Source of the DNA: a bacterium
GTDB taxonomy: Bacteria > Bacteroidota > Bacteroidia > Flavobacteriales_D > Sanyastnellaceae
Direction: 5' to 3'
Length of the DNA: 46,440 nt
Assembly: GCA_029979565.1 (NCBI GenBank)
Contig: JAPOHG010000010.1
Span: 1-46,440 of the forward strand
Positions within the stretch are counted from its first letter, which is position 1. Every line of letters begins with the position of its first letter. The translations under genes and the position numbers were made by a program. This document shows positions 26,671 through 36,200 of the stretch, in pieces. Below the pieces are notes generated by a model. It was given only the letters and a program-made list of their open reading frames with translations. It had not been told where the DNA came from and did not search any database.

Positions 26671-27140
26671 TCACGCTATTGGCCATCGGAAAAACACAGT
26701 CCAGCTGGATCGCTGAAGGCACGCGGATTTACGTGGACCGCATGCGCCACTACGGAAAGTTCGAGTTCATCGAAACCACCGATGCCAAGCTCAAGCAAAG
26801 CAAAAAAGACCCCGAAGCCGTCAAAGAAGCGGAAGCCACCATTCTCGACAAATTCATCAGCGGGGTGGACCACCTCATTCTCTTGGACGAAAAGGGGAAA
26901 GCCATGGGGTCACTGGCGTTCTCGAAGCACCTCCAAAACCTTCAGAACCGCGGGTTGCGCCACGTAATGTTCGTCATCGGCGGGCCATATGGATTTGCCC
27001 CGCGCATCCGTTCGAAGGCCCACGCGTTCATGAGCCTTGGCCCCATGACGTTTTCGCACCAGATGATCCGGCCGTTTGCTGCAGAGCAGATCTACCGCGC
27101 CCACACCATCCTCAAAGGTGAGCCCTACCACCACGAATAA
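26664..27140 (+). CDS. rlmH: 23S rRNA (pseudouridine-1915-N3)-methyltransferase RlmH
   Basis: SPOUT-class methyltransferase that methylates pseudouridine 1915 in helix 69 of 23S rRNA. The 158-residue length is typical. Signatures: MQITLLAIGKTQSSWIAEG at the start, HLILLDEKGKAMGSLAFS, FVIGGPYGFAPRIRSKA with the SAM-binding knot, and the near-invariant end SLGPMTFSHQMIRPFAAEQ then QIYRAHTILKGEPYHHE. The start is a GTG; this is the position expected from alignment with other RlmH proteins, and the promoter box sits just upstream. A strong terminator follows directly after the stop. Confidence 0.96.
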   Translation: MQITLLAIGKTQSSWIAEGTRIYVDRMRHYGKFEFIETTDAKLKQSKKDPEAVKEAEATILDKFISGVDHLILLDEKGKAMGSLAFSKHLQNLQNRGLRHVMFVIGGPYGFAPRIRSKAHAFMSLGPMTFSHQMIRPFAAEQIYRAHTILKGEPYHHE

Positions 27141-27172
27141 AAAAGGCCCGACCGGGAGCGGTCGAGCCTTTT
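27138..27172. terminator. Strong bidirectional terminator between rlmH and atpC
   Basis: Stem of AAAAGGC/GCCTTTT, one C-A mismatch, then CGACCG/CGGTCG around a GGAG loop. The flanking A-run and T-run let it serve rlmH on the plus strand and atpC on the minus strand. It starts at the rlmH stop codon and ends 18 bases from the atpC stop. Confidence 0.88.
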
Positions 27173-27190
27173 GCATTTCATTTGTTCGGG

Positions 27191-27424
27191 CTACGCAGCG
27201 AGCACCGTCACCACGTTGTTCAGCACCTCAACCGTTCCGCCTTTCACCGCGAATCGCTCTTCTTTTCCGCCCGTCCGCACCAGTACTTCGCCGTTCTGCA
27301 ATGTGGTAATCAAGGCTGCGTGGCGGTCCATGATGCCCATGCTGCCGTCGGAACCAGGCAAGCCAACGTACTCAGCTTCTCCGCTGAACAAGGTGGCATC
27401 GGGGGTGAGGATGTGTACCGTCAT
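27191..27424 (-). CDS. atpC: ATP synthase F1 epsilon subunit, short form
   Basis: Central-stalk subunit of the F1Fo ATP synthase. The 77 residues cover only the N-terminal beta-sandwich: MTVHILTPDATLFSGEAEYVGLPG, GSMGIMDRHAALITTLQNGEV and AVKGGTVEVLNNVVTVLA. The C-terminal two-helix domain, which inhibits ATP hydrolysis in many bacteria, is missing. Short epsilon subunits of this kind occur in other Bacteroidota, so this is not a broken gene. It lies 13 bases after atpD in the same transcript. The other ATP synthase genes are not in the window, as usual in this phylum. Confidence 0.94.
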   Translation of the reverse strand: MTVHILTPDATLFSGEAEYVGLPGSDGSMGIMDRHAALITTLQNGEVLVRTGGKEERFAVKGGTVEVLNNVVTVLAA

Positions 27425-27437
27425 GGTCGTGCTGTGA

Positions 27438-28994
<1,557 letters not shown>

Positions 28995-29003
28995 TTACTA
29001 ACC

Positions 29004-29011
29004 TATCTTTG
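29004..29011 (+). promoter_or_regulatory. ribF -7 promoter box
   Basis: TATCTTTG is a perfect TAnnTTTG match and ends 5 bases before the ribF GTG start codon at 29017. Confidence 0.6.
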
Positions 29012-29016
29012 AAAAA

Positions 29017-29976
29017 GTGAAAGTCCATTTCAACGCACGCGATTTTTCGACGGAAGTCCCGGTGGTATTGACCATTGGAACCTTTGATGGGGTTCATGTT
29101 GGGCACCGCGCAGTGCTTGATTTGTTGAAAACTCGTGCGGCCGAATTGAAAGGCGAATCCGTACTCTTGACCTTCCACCCGCACCCCCGAATGGTACTCC
29201 ATCCCGAGCACCACCAACTCCAACTCCTGAACACCCTTGATGAGCGAAAAACACTGCTTGAACGTGCTGGACTTGACCACCTCATCGTACATCCGTTTAC
29301 CGAGGAGCTTTCACGCATGTCACCGCTCGAATACGTCCGGGAGCTCTTCGCGGAAGGAATCCGACCAGCCGTTGTCATCGTCGGATACGATCACCGATTT
29401 GGCCGCAATCGGGAAGGTTCGTTCGAGAGTTTGATCAACCTGGGCAAGGTGTTCGGGTTTGACGTTGAAGAACTTCCCGCACATACCGTGGAGGACACCC
29501 GCATCAGCTCCACCAAGGTCCGCGAAGCAGTGGCCAGCGGTGATGTATCCCGGGCCCGGCAGTGGTTGGGTCACCCGTATCCTTTTACCGGTCGCGTAGT
29601 GCGTGGAGAACAACTGGGACGCAAATTGGGCTTTCCAACGGCCAACCTCAAATGCGAGGAACCGCTGAAACGCATGCCAGGGCGCGGGGTGTACGCCGTT
29701 TGGGCACGCATTGCCGGGGCGGGTGATTGGCAACCGGCCATGGTCAACTTGGGCACCCGACCGACCGTACAGGACGATGGCATCACCGAAACCATGGAAG
29801 TCCACCTCCTTGAAGGCGGGCGGCAGTGTTACGACGAGACCATGGAGCTCTTGTTCATGGCGCGCTTGCGAGACGAAATGATGTTCGAAGGCTTGAAGGC
29901 GCTCCAAGATCAGCTGCAACAAGATGCCCAGAAGGCACGTTCTATCTTAGCCACTGAGCCTTCCCCGGTGCCATGA
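29017..29976 (+). CDS. ribF: Bifunctional riboflavin kinase / FAD synthetase
   Basis: Makes FMN from riboflavin and then FAD, in the cytoplasm. The 319-residue protein has the N-terminal nucleotidyltransferase domain (VLTIGTFDGVHVGHRAVLD, VVIVGYDHRFGRNREGS, ISSTKVREAVASGDV) and the C-terminal flavokinase domain (GRVVRGEQLGRKLGFPTANL, PGRGVYAVWARI, NLGTRPTV, ETMEVHLLE). The start is a GTG giving MKVHFNARDF, the expected beginning for the family. It heads an operon in which every junction overlaps: the LRR gene ATG lies in its stop region (ATGA). Confidence 0.96.
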   Translation: MKVHFNARDFSTEVPVVLTIGTFDGVHVGHRAVLDLLKTRAAELKGESVLLTFHPHPRMVLHPEHHQLQLLNTLDERKTLLERAGLDHLIVHPFTEELSRMSPLEYVRELFAEGIRPAVVIVGYDHRFGRNREGSFESLINLGKVFGFDVEELPAHTVEDTRISSTKVREAVASGDVSRARQWLGHPYPFTGRVVRGEQLGRKLGFPTANLKCEEPLKRMPGRGVYAVWARIAGAGDWQPAMVNLGTRPTVQDDGITETMEVHLLEGGRQCYDETMELLFMARLRDEMMFEGLKALQDQLQQDAQKARSILATEPSPVP

Positions 29977-30590
29977 TTCGATGCTTGCCTTTTTCAGTTG
30001 TGATGTTTGCGCTTTCCTTCGGGGGGCCGAATGCAGCTGCGCAATCCGTGGATTGGCAATCCGCTCCGGTGTACACGAGCATCGAAAGTGCGCGAACCGC
30101 CCGTGCAGCCGGCCAACCTGTTTACCGCATTGACCTCACCAAAAAACGCCTCCGCTCCTTTCCATCGGAACTGGCCGAATGGACCGAGTTGCGGGAGGTG
30201 ATCATCGATCGAAACAAACTCACACACATCGATGAAGATTTGAGCGGCTGGGCTTTCCTCGAACGCTTCTCAGCGGTCTCCAACGCGCTTGTGGCCTTCC
30301 CTGCTTCAGCCATATCATGGACTGAGCTGCGCGAGCTGGACCTGGGAGACAATGCCATCGACTCCATCCCATTGGACATTGACCAACTCGGAGAATTGCG
30401 CTCGCTGAACTTGTGGTCCAACCTCATCGCCTATTACCCTGCGAGCTTAGGAGACTTGCCCCACCTCGAATCCCTTGATTTGGAGTACAACGACATGACG
30501 TTGGAAGAGCAAGAGCTATTGAAGTCGTGGCTGCCGCTTTCGGTTTCCGTAAACTTATCGGCGCCTTGCCGATGTGATTTCGATGAGTGA
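29973..30590 (+). CDS. Secreted leucine-rich-repeat protein
   Basis: Exported protein of 205 residues. A hydrophobic N-terminus (MIRCLPFSVVMFALSFGGPNAAAQ) acts as signal peptide. From about residue 50 there are five or six leucine-rich repeats with a 23-residue spacing: YRIDLTKKRLRSFPSELAEW, then REVIIDRNKLTHIDEDLSGW, then LRELDLGDNAIDSIPLDIDQ, LRSLNLWSNLIAYYPASLGD and LESLDLEYNDMTLEEQE. The C-terminus ends with a short Cys-x-Cys tail (APCRCDFDE). LRR proteins bind other proteins; the partner is unknown. It is translationally linked to ribF and overlaps pnuC by 8 bases, an unexpected place for a secreted binding protein between two cofactor genes. Confidence 0.88.
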   Translation: MIRCLPFSVVMFALSFGGPNAAAQSVDWQSAPVYTSIESARTARAAGQPVYRIDLTKKRLRSFPSELAEWTELREVIIDRNKLTHIDEDLSGWAFLERFSAVSNALVAFPASAISWTELRELDLGDNAIDSIPLDIDQLGELRSLNLWSNLIAYYPASLGDLPHLESLDLEYNDMTLEEQELLKSWLPLSVSVNLSAPCRCDFDE

Positions 30591-31140
30591 ATCGCACCAC
30601 ACATGGCACCGATGGGGAGAACCCGCAGCCGTGGCCTTCAACATCGCCTACACACTGGGTTATCAAGCCGGTGAAGCGTGGGCCTTCCCGGCCGGGGGTG
30701 TCGGATCCGCTTTGTTTTTGGTCATCTGCTGGCAACGGCAGCTGAAACTGGAGGCCTGCCTTTGGCTGTATTACATCGGAATGGCCGCTTACGGCGCATG
30801 GGCGGTGCAGTCCGTTTGGCCGGATCCTCTTCCCACAGCTTCGCTTGAAGCGCATGCGCTCTCCATTGGAGCGGGCCTCATCGCATGGTGGGCGCTCGGT
30901 CAGTTTTTTCAAGGCAAAAGTTGGAGGCCCCGCCTCGATGCTTTCACCACGGTCGGGAGTCTGGTCGCGACGTATTGGATGTTGCAATTCGTGCATGCCA
31001 ACTGGCTCTATTGGATTGTGGTCAATGCCGTCTCCGTGGTCCTTTACGCAAGTCGCGGACTCAAATGGGGCACCGGGTTGTTTATTCTCTACACCCTACT
31101 GGCACTTGAAGGGTGGTTCAATTTCATTCCGCAGCTGTGA
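30583..31140 (+). CDS. pnuC: PnuC-type nicotinamide riboside transporter
   Basis: Inner-membrane protein of 185 residues with about six to seven hydrophobic helices, resembling PnuC: WGEPAAVAFNIAYTLGYQAG, FLVICWQRQLKLEACLWLYYIGMAAYGAW, and QFVHANWLYWIVVNAVSVVLYASRGL near the end. PnuC imports nicotinamide riboside by facilitated diffusion, driven by phosphorylation inside the cell. The next gene encodes a NadR-type kinase domain, the expected partner. The ATG at 30583 overlaps the LRR gene by 8 bases; a GTG at 30574 would add three residues. Thiamine (PnuT) or riboflavin (PnuX) transport are possible within the family, and ribF in the same operon makes riboflavin worth keeping open. Confidence 0.85.
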   Translation: MSESHHTWHRWGEPAAVAFNIAYTLGYQAGEAWAFPAGGVGSALFLVICWQRQLKLEACLWLYYIGMAAYGAWAVQSVWPDPLPTASLEAHALSIGAGLIAWWALGQFFQGKSWRPRLDAFTTVGSLVATYWMLQFVHANWLYWIVVNAVSVVLYASRGLKWGTGLFILYTLLALEGWFNFIPQL

Positions 31141-31685
31141 GCGAATCGGCCGTCATCCGCATCGCCGTCACCGGCGTCGAGTCCACCGGGAAGACGACCC
31201 TCACCGAAGCATTGAGTGCACAATTGGGCGGATTGGTCGTTCGGGAATGTGCCCGGTACGACGCAGAGGTTATTGCCGGACAAGCGACATTGGCGACGTT
31301 GGAGCGGCTGGCTCAAGCGCAAGCAGAGGCCTGCGAGGTGGCGGTGCAGCAAGCAGCCGCAACAGGTGCGGTATGCGTGGTTTCCGATACGGATGCGCTT
31401 GTGCTGAGATTGTGGGGCGAACATGCCTTCGACCGGGCGCCTGAAGGACTTGAACGGCTGGAGGCCTGGCCCAATTTGACCCTGCTCTGTGCACCGACGA
31501 TTCCTTGGGAGGCCGACCCGCTCCGGTCGATGCCTCGCCTTGAGGATCGCATGGCCCTGCACGGCGCCTATACGGATGCGATTGCCGCCTTGCCCAACCA
31601 CGCCATCATTGACGCTGGAACGCATGAAAAAAGGCTCGACCAAGCGGTACGAGCCTTACAGAATATTGCAATCAACCGCGGTTAG
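31137..31685 (+). CDS. NadR-type P-loop kinase (probable nicotinamide riboside kinase)
   Basis: ATP-binding protein of 182 residues that matches the C-terminal kinase domain of NadR. The P-loop is TGVESTGKTTLTEAL, the typical NadR form. Further features are VVRECARYDAE, a Walker B-like VCVVSDTDALVLRLW, and LEDRMALHGAYTDAIAALP near the end. It would phosphorylate imported nicotinamide riboside to NMN and so trap it. The start is a GTG that overlaps the pnuC stop (GTGA). The NMN adenylyltransferase domain and DNA-binding domain of enterobacterial NadR are absent. Its stop overlaps the stop of the convergent tonB gene, and its last codons contain the hairpin that terminates tonB. Confidence 0.85.
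   Translation: MSESAVIRIAVTGVESTGKTTLTEALSAQLGGLVVRECARYDAEVIAGQATLATLERLAQAQAEACEVAVQQAAATGAVCVVSDTDALVLRLWGEHAFDRAPEGLERLEAWPNLTLLCAPTIPWEADPLRSMPRLEDRMALHGAYTDAIAALPNHAIIDAGTHEKRLDQAVRALQNIAINRG
31627..31657 (-). terminator. tonB terminator inside the convergent kinase gene
   Basis: An 8-bp perfect stem (AAGGCTCG/CGAGCCTT) with an 11-base loop. Read on the minus strand it is followed by a run of T, the classical intrinsic terminator, starting 25 bases after the tonB stop. On the plus strand it is coding sequence of the NadR-type kinase. Confidence 0.7.
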
Positions 31686-32383
31686 CGGATGATGAACTTC
31701 ACGGGGATGGTGTACTGAACACTCACGGCCTTGCCGCGTTGCTCCCCCGGTTCGAAGGTGGGTAAGCTCTCCACTACCCGGATCGCCTCGGCGTCCAAAC
31801 GGGAATCCACTTCGCGCAACACACGCACGTCCTTCACCTTGCCGTCCTTTCCGACGACGAAGTAGACGAAAACGGTGCCTTGAATCCCAGCGTCTTTGGC
31901 AATCGGCGGGTACTTGGTATTCTTGGACACGTACTTGATGATTTCCAACTGCGTGCATTGGTGGCGTTCGTCGCCGCGCAACTTTTTGCAGTCGCCCATT
32001 GCTGGCATGTTCTCGACAATCATGAACGGAACGTCCTCCTCCTCTTCTTCATAATCCTCGATGATCTCGATCTCCGTATCCTCGTCAAGCTCGATGTCCT
32101 CAATCTCCAATTCCTCCTCAATTTCCTCCTCATCATCAACGATTTCAATCACCGTGGTCTGTTGCGGTGGCGGTGGTGGCGGTGGCGGCTGAACGACATT
32201 CACCGGGATTTCCTCGTCTTCGAGAAGATCGGCTTCAAAGTCGATGCCGCGTGTGATGGCTACGTCGTAGGACGTCCACGCCAATGCACTGAGCAACAGC
32301 GAAAGCGAGGCCACAAAGCCGATGGCTTTCCACGCGCCGCGCTTGTTTTCCAAGTTCGCTTCAGGAGTTTTTCTGCTGAGCAT
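31682..32383 (-). CDS. TonB-family energy transducer
   Basis: Inner-membrane anchored periplasmic protein of 233 residues that couples the proton-motive force, with ExbB/ExbD, to outer-membrane receptors. After a basic cytoplasmic start (LSRKTPEANLENKRGAWK) there is one membrane helix (residues about 20-45), the linker NVVQPPPPPPPPQQTT, a very acidic stretch of about 40 residues dominated by Glu, Asp and Ile, and the C-terminal TonB domain (IIKYVSKNTKYPPIAKDAGI, VFVYFVVGKDGKVKDVRVLR, LPTFEPGEQRGKAVSVQYTI, PVKFIIR). The cysteine pair in MGDCKKLRGDERHQC occurs in related Bacteroidota TonB proteins. exbB and exbD are not in the window. Its stop codon overlaps that of the convergent kinase gene. 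Confidence 0.93.
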   Translation of the reverse strand: MLSRKTPEANLENKRGAWKAIGFVASLSLLLSALAWTSYDVAITRGIDFEADLLEDEEIPVNVVQPPPPPPPPQQTTVIEIVDDEEEIEEELEIEDIELDEDTEIEIIEDYEEEEEDVPFMIVENMPAMGDCKKLRGDERHQCTQLEIIKYVSKNTKYPPIAKDAGIQGTVFVYFVVGKDGKVKDVRVLREVDSRLDAEAIRVVESLPTFEPGEQRGKAVSVQYTIPVKFIIR

Positions 32384-32402
32384 GAGTCGAGTAATTGGGC
32401 CC

Positions 32403-32410
32403 CGAAATTA
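32403..32410 (-). promoter_or_regulatory. Possible tonB -7 promoter box
   Basis: TAATTTCG on the minus strand is a one-mismatch TAnnTTTG, 19 bases before the tonB ATG. The same TTCG ending is seen in front of nadC and of the gene starting at 44413. Confidence 0.4.
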
Positions 32411-32460
32411 CATCAAGAAACGCATACCGAGGAAGTTTTATCGTGTTAACCTTCGGTCCG

Positions 32461-32868
32461 TCAGTTCCAACAGCCATAGATGCCGCGAAAAGCCAATCGT
32501 CCGACGAGTACACCCGTGCCATCGGCAAGGATATCGCCCCAACTGGCCTCTCGGCCAACGAACCACACGTCCTGTGCAAATTCCAGGCCAATTCCATACA
32601 TCACCAACGCCAATCCAGCATACCACTTGTACTTGCGAATCGTCCCTGTTTTGCCCAACGCCACGAAGACGCTCGATGACAACACAGCGAACATCACCAG
32701 GTGAATGGCTTTGTCCACATGGAATAGGTCCATCAATATGGCTTGCGGGAGGTCGGTGCCCGGGATGGCGTGCAACCCGAAAATGAGCAGTGCCCATGTC
32801 AAGGGCATCGCAACATGCCGAAGCTGCACCTCTCGGCTGATGCCGGTATCGTTGAGGTCGCCTCGCAT
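32461..32868 (-). CDS. VanZ-like membrane protein
   Basis: Small inner-membrane protein of 135 residues with about four hydrophobic helices. VanZ-family features: HAIPGTDLP with the conserved PG, DLFHVDKAIHLVMFAVLS with the conserved Asp-Lys-x2-His, and GLEFAQDVWFVGREASWGDI, then LADGTGVLVG, where the Glu, Arg and Asp-x2-Ala-Asp motif are conserved. VanZ confers low-level teicoplanin resistance in enterococci, but the function of distant homologues is unknown, so no resistance is implied. The start lies 6 bases after the gcvH stop. VanZ-like genes commonly follow gcvH and sprA in Flavobacteriia. A second Met 20 residues in (MPLTWALLIFG) is an alternative start. Confidence 0.88.
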   Translation of the reverse strand: MRGDLNDTGISREVQLRHVAMPLTWALLIFGLHAIPGTDLPQAILMDLFHVDKAIHLVMFAVLSSSVFVALGKTGTIRKYKWYAGLALVMYGIGLEFAQDVWFVGREASWGDILADGTGVLVGRLAFRGIYGCWN

Positions 32869-32874
32869 ATTGCG

Positions 32875-33252
32875 TTAGCCTATCAATTCGGCGTACCCCT
32901 CGTGGGAGAGCAATGCTTCCACGTCGGCGGAATTTGCGACGCGCATTTTGATGATCCATCCTTCGCCATACGGATCGCTGTTCACAGCTTCCGGATTGTC
33001 TTCGAGGGCCTCATTGAATTCGATGACTTCACCGGCTACAGGGGCGAACATATCGCTCACTGTTTTTACCGCTTCAATGGTGCCGAACACCTCATCTGCC
33101 GCCACCGCTTCATCGACGGTATCCACTTCGATAAACACAATGTCACCGAGTTCGCCTTGCGCGTAGTCGGTGATTCCAATGGTGGCAACGTCGCCTTCCA
33201 AGCGCACCCACTCGTGCTCCTTGGTGTAACGAAGATCGTTTGGGATGTTCAT
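32875..33252 (-). CDS. gcvH: Glycine cleavage system H protein
   Basis: Lipoylated carrier protein of the glycine cleavage complex, 125 residues, cytoplasmic. Family motifs: MNIPNDLRYTKEHEWVRLEG, TIGITDYAQGELGDIVFIEV, and the lipoylation site GTIEAVKTVSD with Lys63, then FAPVAGEVIEFNEAL. It also has the conserved GEGWIIKM strand. It lies 3 bases after sprA and is not near gcvP or gcvT, a known arrangement in Flavobacteriia that has no explained link to secretion. Confidence 0.97.
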   Translation of the reverse strand: MNIPNDLRYTKEHEWVRLEGDVATIGITDYAQGELGDIVFIEVDTVDEAVAADEVFGTIEAVKTVSDMFAPVAGEVIEFNEALEDNPEAVNSDPYGEGWIIKMRVANSADVEALLSHEGYAELIG

Positions 33253-33255
33253 GGC

Positions 33256-36200
33256 TTATTGATTCAAGTTGAAGCGCAAAGCTACTCCAGAACGGATATT
33301 CGACGTCGCAAAAGAAGTCGAGATGTACGGGTTGGTAATCTGATGATCATAGAAGGCACGCATCGTCAATTTATCCGACACTTCGAGGTCCGCAGACATC
33401 TTGATCGACACGAGTTTTTGACCGGCTGTAACCTGGTTCTGGCGCTCGACCATCTTTCGAATGATGGTGCGGTTGTCGCGGACGTTCACATCGGCGCGCA
33501 GCACGAGATCCGTCTCTTTCAGCATTTTGACCGGTAACTTCCCGTAAGTCTTGATGAACGGGTTGGGTACGTCCTTGAATTTGTATCCAAATCCAATCAC
33601 GAGGCCTTCGCTTTTCGTCTCCGTGATTTGGTAATTCGTCAGTCCAAATGCCACGTTGCGGTCGCGCTTCAATTCCACCTTGAGCTGCGGTTCGTTCTCC
33701 CCTTCGGTCTTAATCGTCATGTCAACACCAATGAGCGGTGAGAGTTGCTCGCTCAAGCTCACGACGTTGAACTGCCGCTCGGAGATGTAGTTGCCAAATT
33801 CGCTCTGGTCGATGGCCGTTGGCAACCCATTTGCATCCTCTGCGTAATTGAGGTTCGTCACATAGTTGGTGGTCAACGTTGAACGGTAGCTGTGGTTCAG
33901 GTTGAACCGCTTGAAATACTGCTTGAAGAATTCGTTTTTCGTCAATCCATCATAGCTCACGCGCCAGTTGGGAGCAACGGGCGTGTTGAAGACGTCGAGC
34001 GGAACTTCTTGCGGATCGTAGCCGAGGTATGCGGCGACAAACGCCGGAATGGTTACGTCTTGGCTGGTGCCTCCAAAGCCCGTGTAGTAGCCGGTGTTTT
34101 CCGGTTCATCCAATTGGTAATTCGATTCGTTCAAGCGTTGCGAAACGATGATGCGGTGCGTCTTCAAGAAACTATCCCACAGTTCCGAATTGAATTCATC
34201 TTCTACGTCGTCCTCCACGAAGGCGGTATTCCAGCTCATCACGGTAGCGGAGAATTGCCCTGTTTCGTTGGGTGAATCGTATACAAATTCATTTTGCTCC
34301 TCGTCAAAACGGAAGAAGCTCGTGTAGTTCTGGTTGATGCTGCGGTTGGCCGTCAACTCAATTTTCAAGTATTTGATGGGTTCGAGATTCGCTCGAACGT
34401 TGAAGGTCTCTTGGTACGTTTGATTGTACTGTTGGTTTTGCAATGGCAACTCGACCAACCAACCGTTCTCTGCGGCGTCAATGGCAAAGTCACGCACCTG
34501 TACGCCCTGCCAGTTGGTGTTTTGATGACCCAACACAAACAAGGGCCCAGGCGCCAACAACTGCTCATCCATCCCAACGAAACGGGCGCGTTGCGCATAA
34601 CCCGGAAGGAGCATGCCTTCGTTTCGGGTAAACGTTCCCGATACGTTCTGAACACTCGCTATCAATCGCACCAATGTCGCGAGCGGGTTGAGTTCAAACT
34701 TCACCTTTTCTTCTTCCTCTGCGTTGCCAAAACCGTCCCGATCTTCGTTTCGAATTTCATTGCGTGTTGGGGCGCGGCGCGGTGGATTCAGCAAGTCCTT
34801 GACCCCGGGAATTTTCTTGTACAGGTTGGCAAAATTGGCCTGGGCATTCAAGCTCAGGTTGCGCGAATTCTGGATGGTATTCCCCAAACTGTCCTGGGAG
34901 AATGGCGCCCGATCCCATCGGTAGGACCCCTGGTACCGAATGTCACTGGAGATGAAATTGACAATGGGCAGCTTGTCAAACGGCAACTTGTACGTTCCGG
35001 TAACGTTGTGGTTGTACGTCGTGATTTCACCGGCGTTTTGCAGATTCACCAATACGGAGTCCTTGTACGACTGGTATGCCTCGGCATCCTCGCGGTTGAT
35101 CTCGCCTGCCGGCTCACCCACAAGCGCTTGAGCCTGACCGGTGTAATCAAACTTCAAGGCCTTCGTCAAATCGTACTTCAGCGCATAATTGCGCGCCCAC
35201 TGCCACGTCTTCATGACCTGGGTGTTGATCAGCAGGTCCGTTTCGATTCCCAATAACTCCTCCGTGTTGTTGCGAACGCGACTGGTTTCGTAAACACGGT
35301 TCATCTGCGTTCCCACCGTGAGCTGCTTTGGAAGCAGGTAGAAATTGAAGTCGGACAGCCACTTCAGCGCTTCGTATTTCCGGATGAATCCAATCTTCTT
35401 GAACGGCGAGAAATTCTTCGGTGAATGCGAGAAATTGTAATTCAAGCCCCCTCGGAATTCTCGATTGATCTGGTACTCCGTGTTGACGTCACGGTTGAAT
35501 GCCTCGATGTAACTGAAGTTGGCCGTGAAATTCCCCGGGTCAAAGAGTTTGAGCAAACCCAAGTTTGCACTGCCTCCGCCACCGCCACGGGCTGAACCGC
35601 CTCCGCGCGCTGAACCTCCACCTCGAGCACCACCCATGTCAACGTTGGTGTCCGGGATGCCGGCGTCTTTGCCACCGCCCTTATCGCCTTTGCCATCTCC
35701 CCGTCCGCCGGCTGCAGCGCCACCGCGGTCGCGGTTGCGGTCACGCGAACCGCTTCCGCCCGATCCGAATTGAGGATCGATTTTAATGTTCGAGAAGTTG
35801 ATGGACTTCAATTGGTTAACCGTTTGGGCGTTGTTTTGTCGCTCTTCGGAGAGGCCCTGTTGCTCGGCCATTTCGATGTCCGGCGAGAGCGGATCAAATT
35901 GGGGTGTGGACACTTCCTGCGAATAACCCAAATACATCGGCAACGTCACTCCCAGCTTCTTGGGAAGCAACTTCCCGAGTTGCAACGTGCCCGATGCGTC
36001 GATGGCTTGGATGGTCTCCCGCTGGCGTTCTTGAATGCGCTGCTCCAACCCTCCAAAACCAGGCGTGGACATGTTGGCAGCAACGCTCACGTTTCCGAGG
36101 TCGGCGAGCTTGGCATTCATCTGGGCCGTCACGGCCCATCCGCCTTTCTGATTGAAATCGGCCAGACGCATCTCATTCACCCACACGACGCTGCACTTGT

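Noticed and set aside
32461-32868. VanZ-like gene as a glycopeptide-resistance determinant
   Set aside because: No vanA/vanH/vanX-type genes are present and distant VanZ homologues are common in Bacteroidota at this position.
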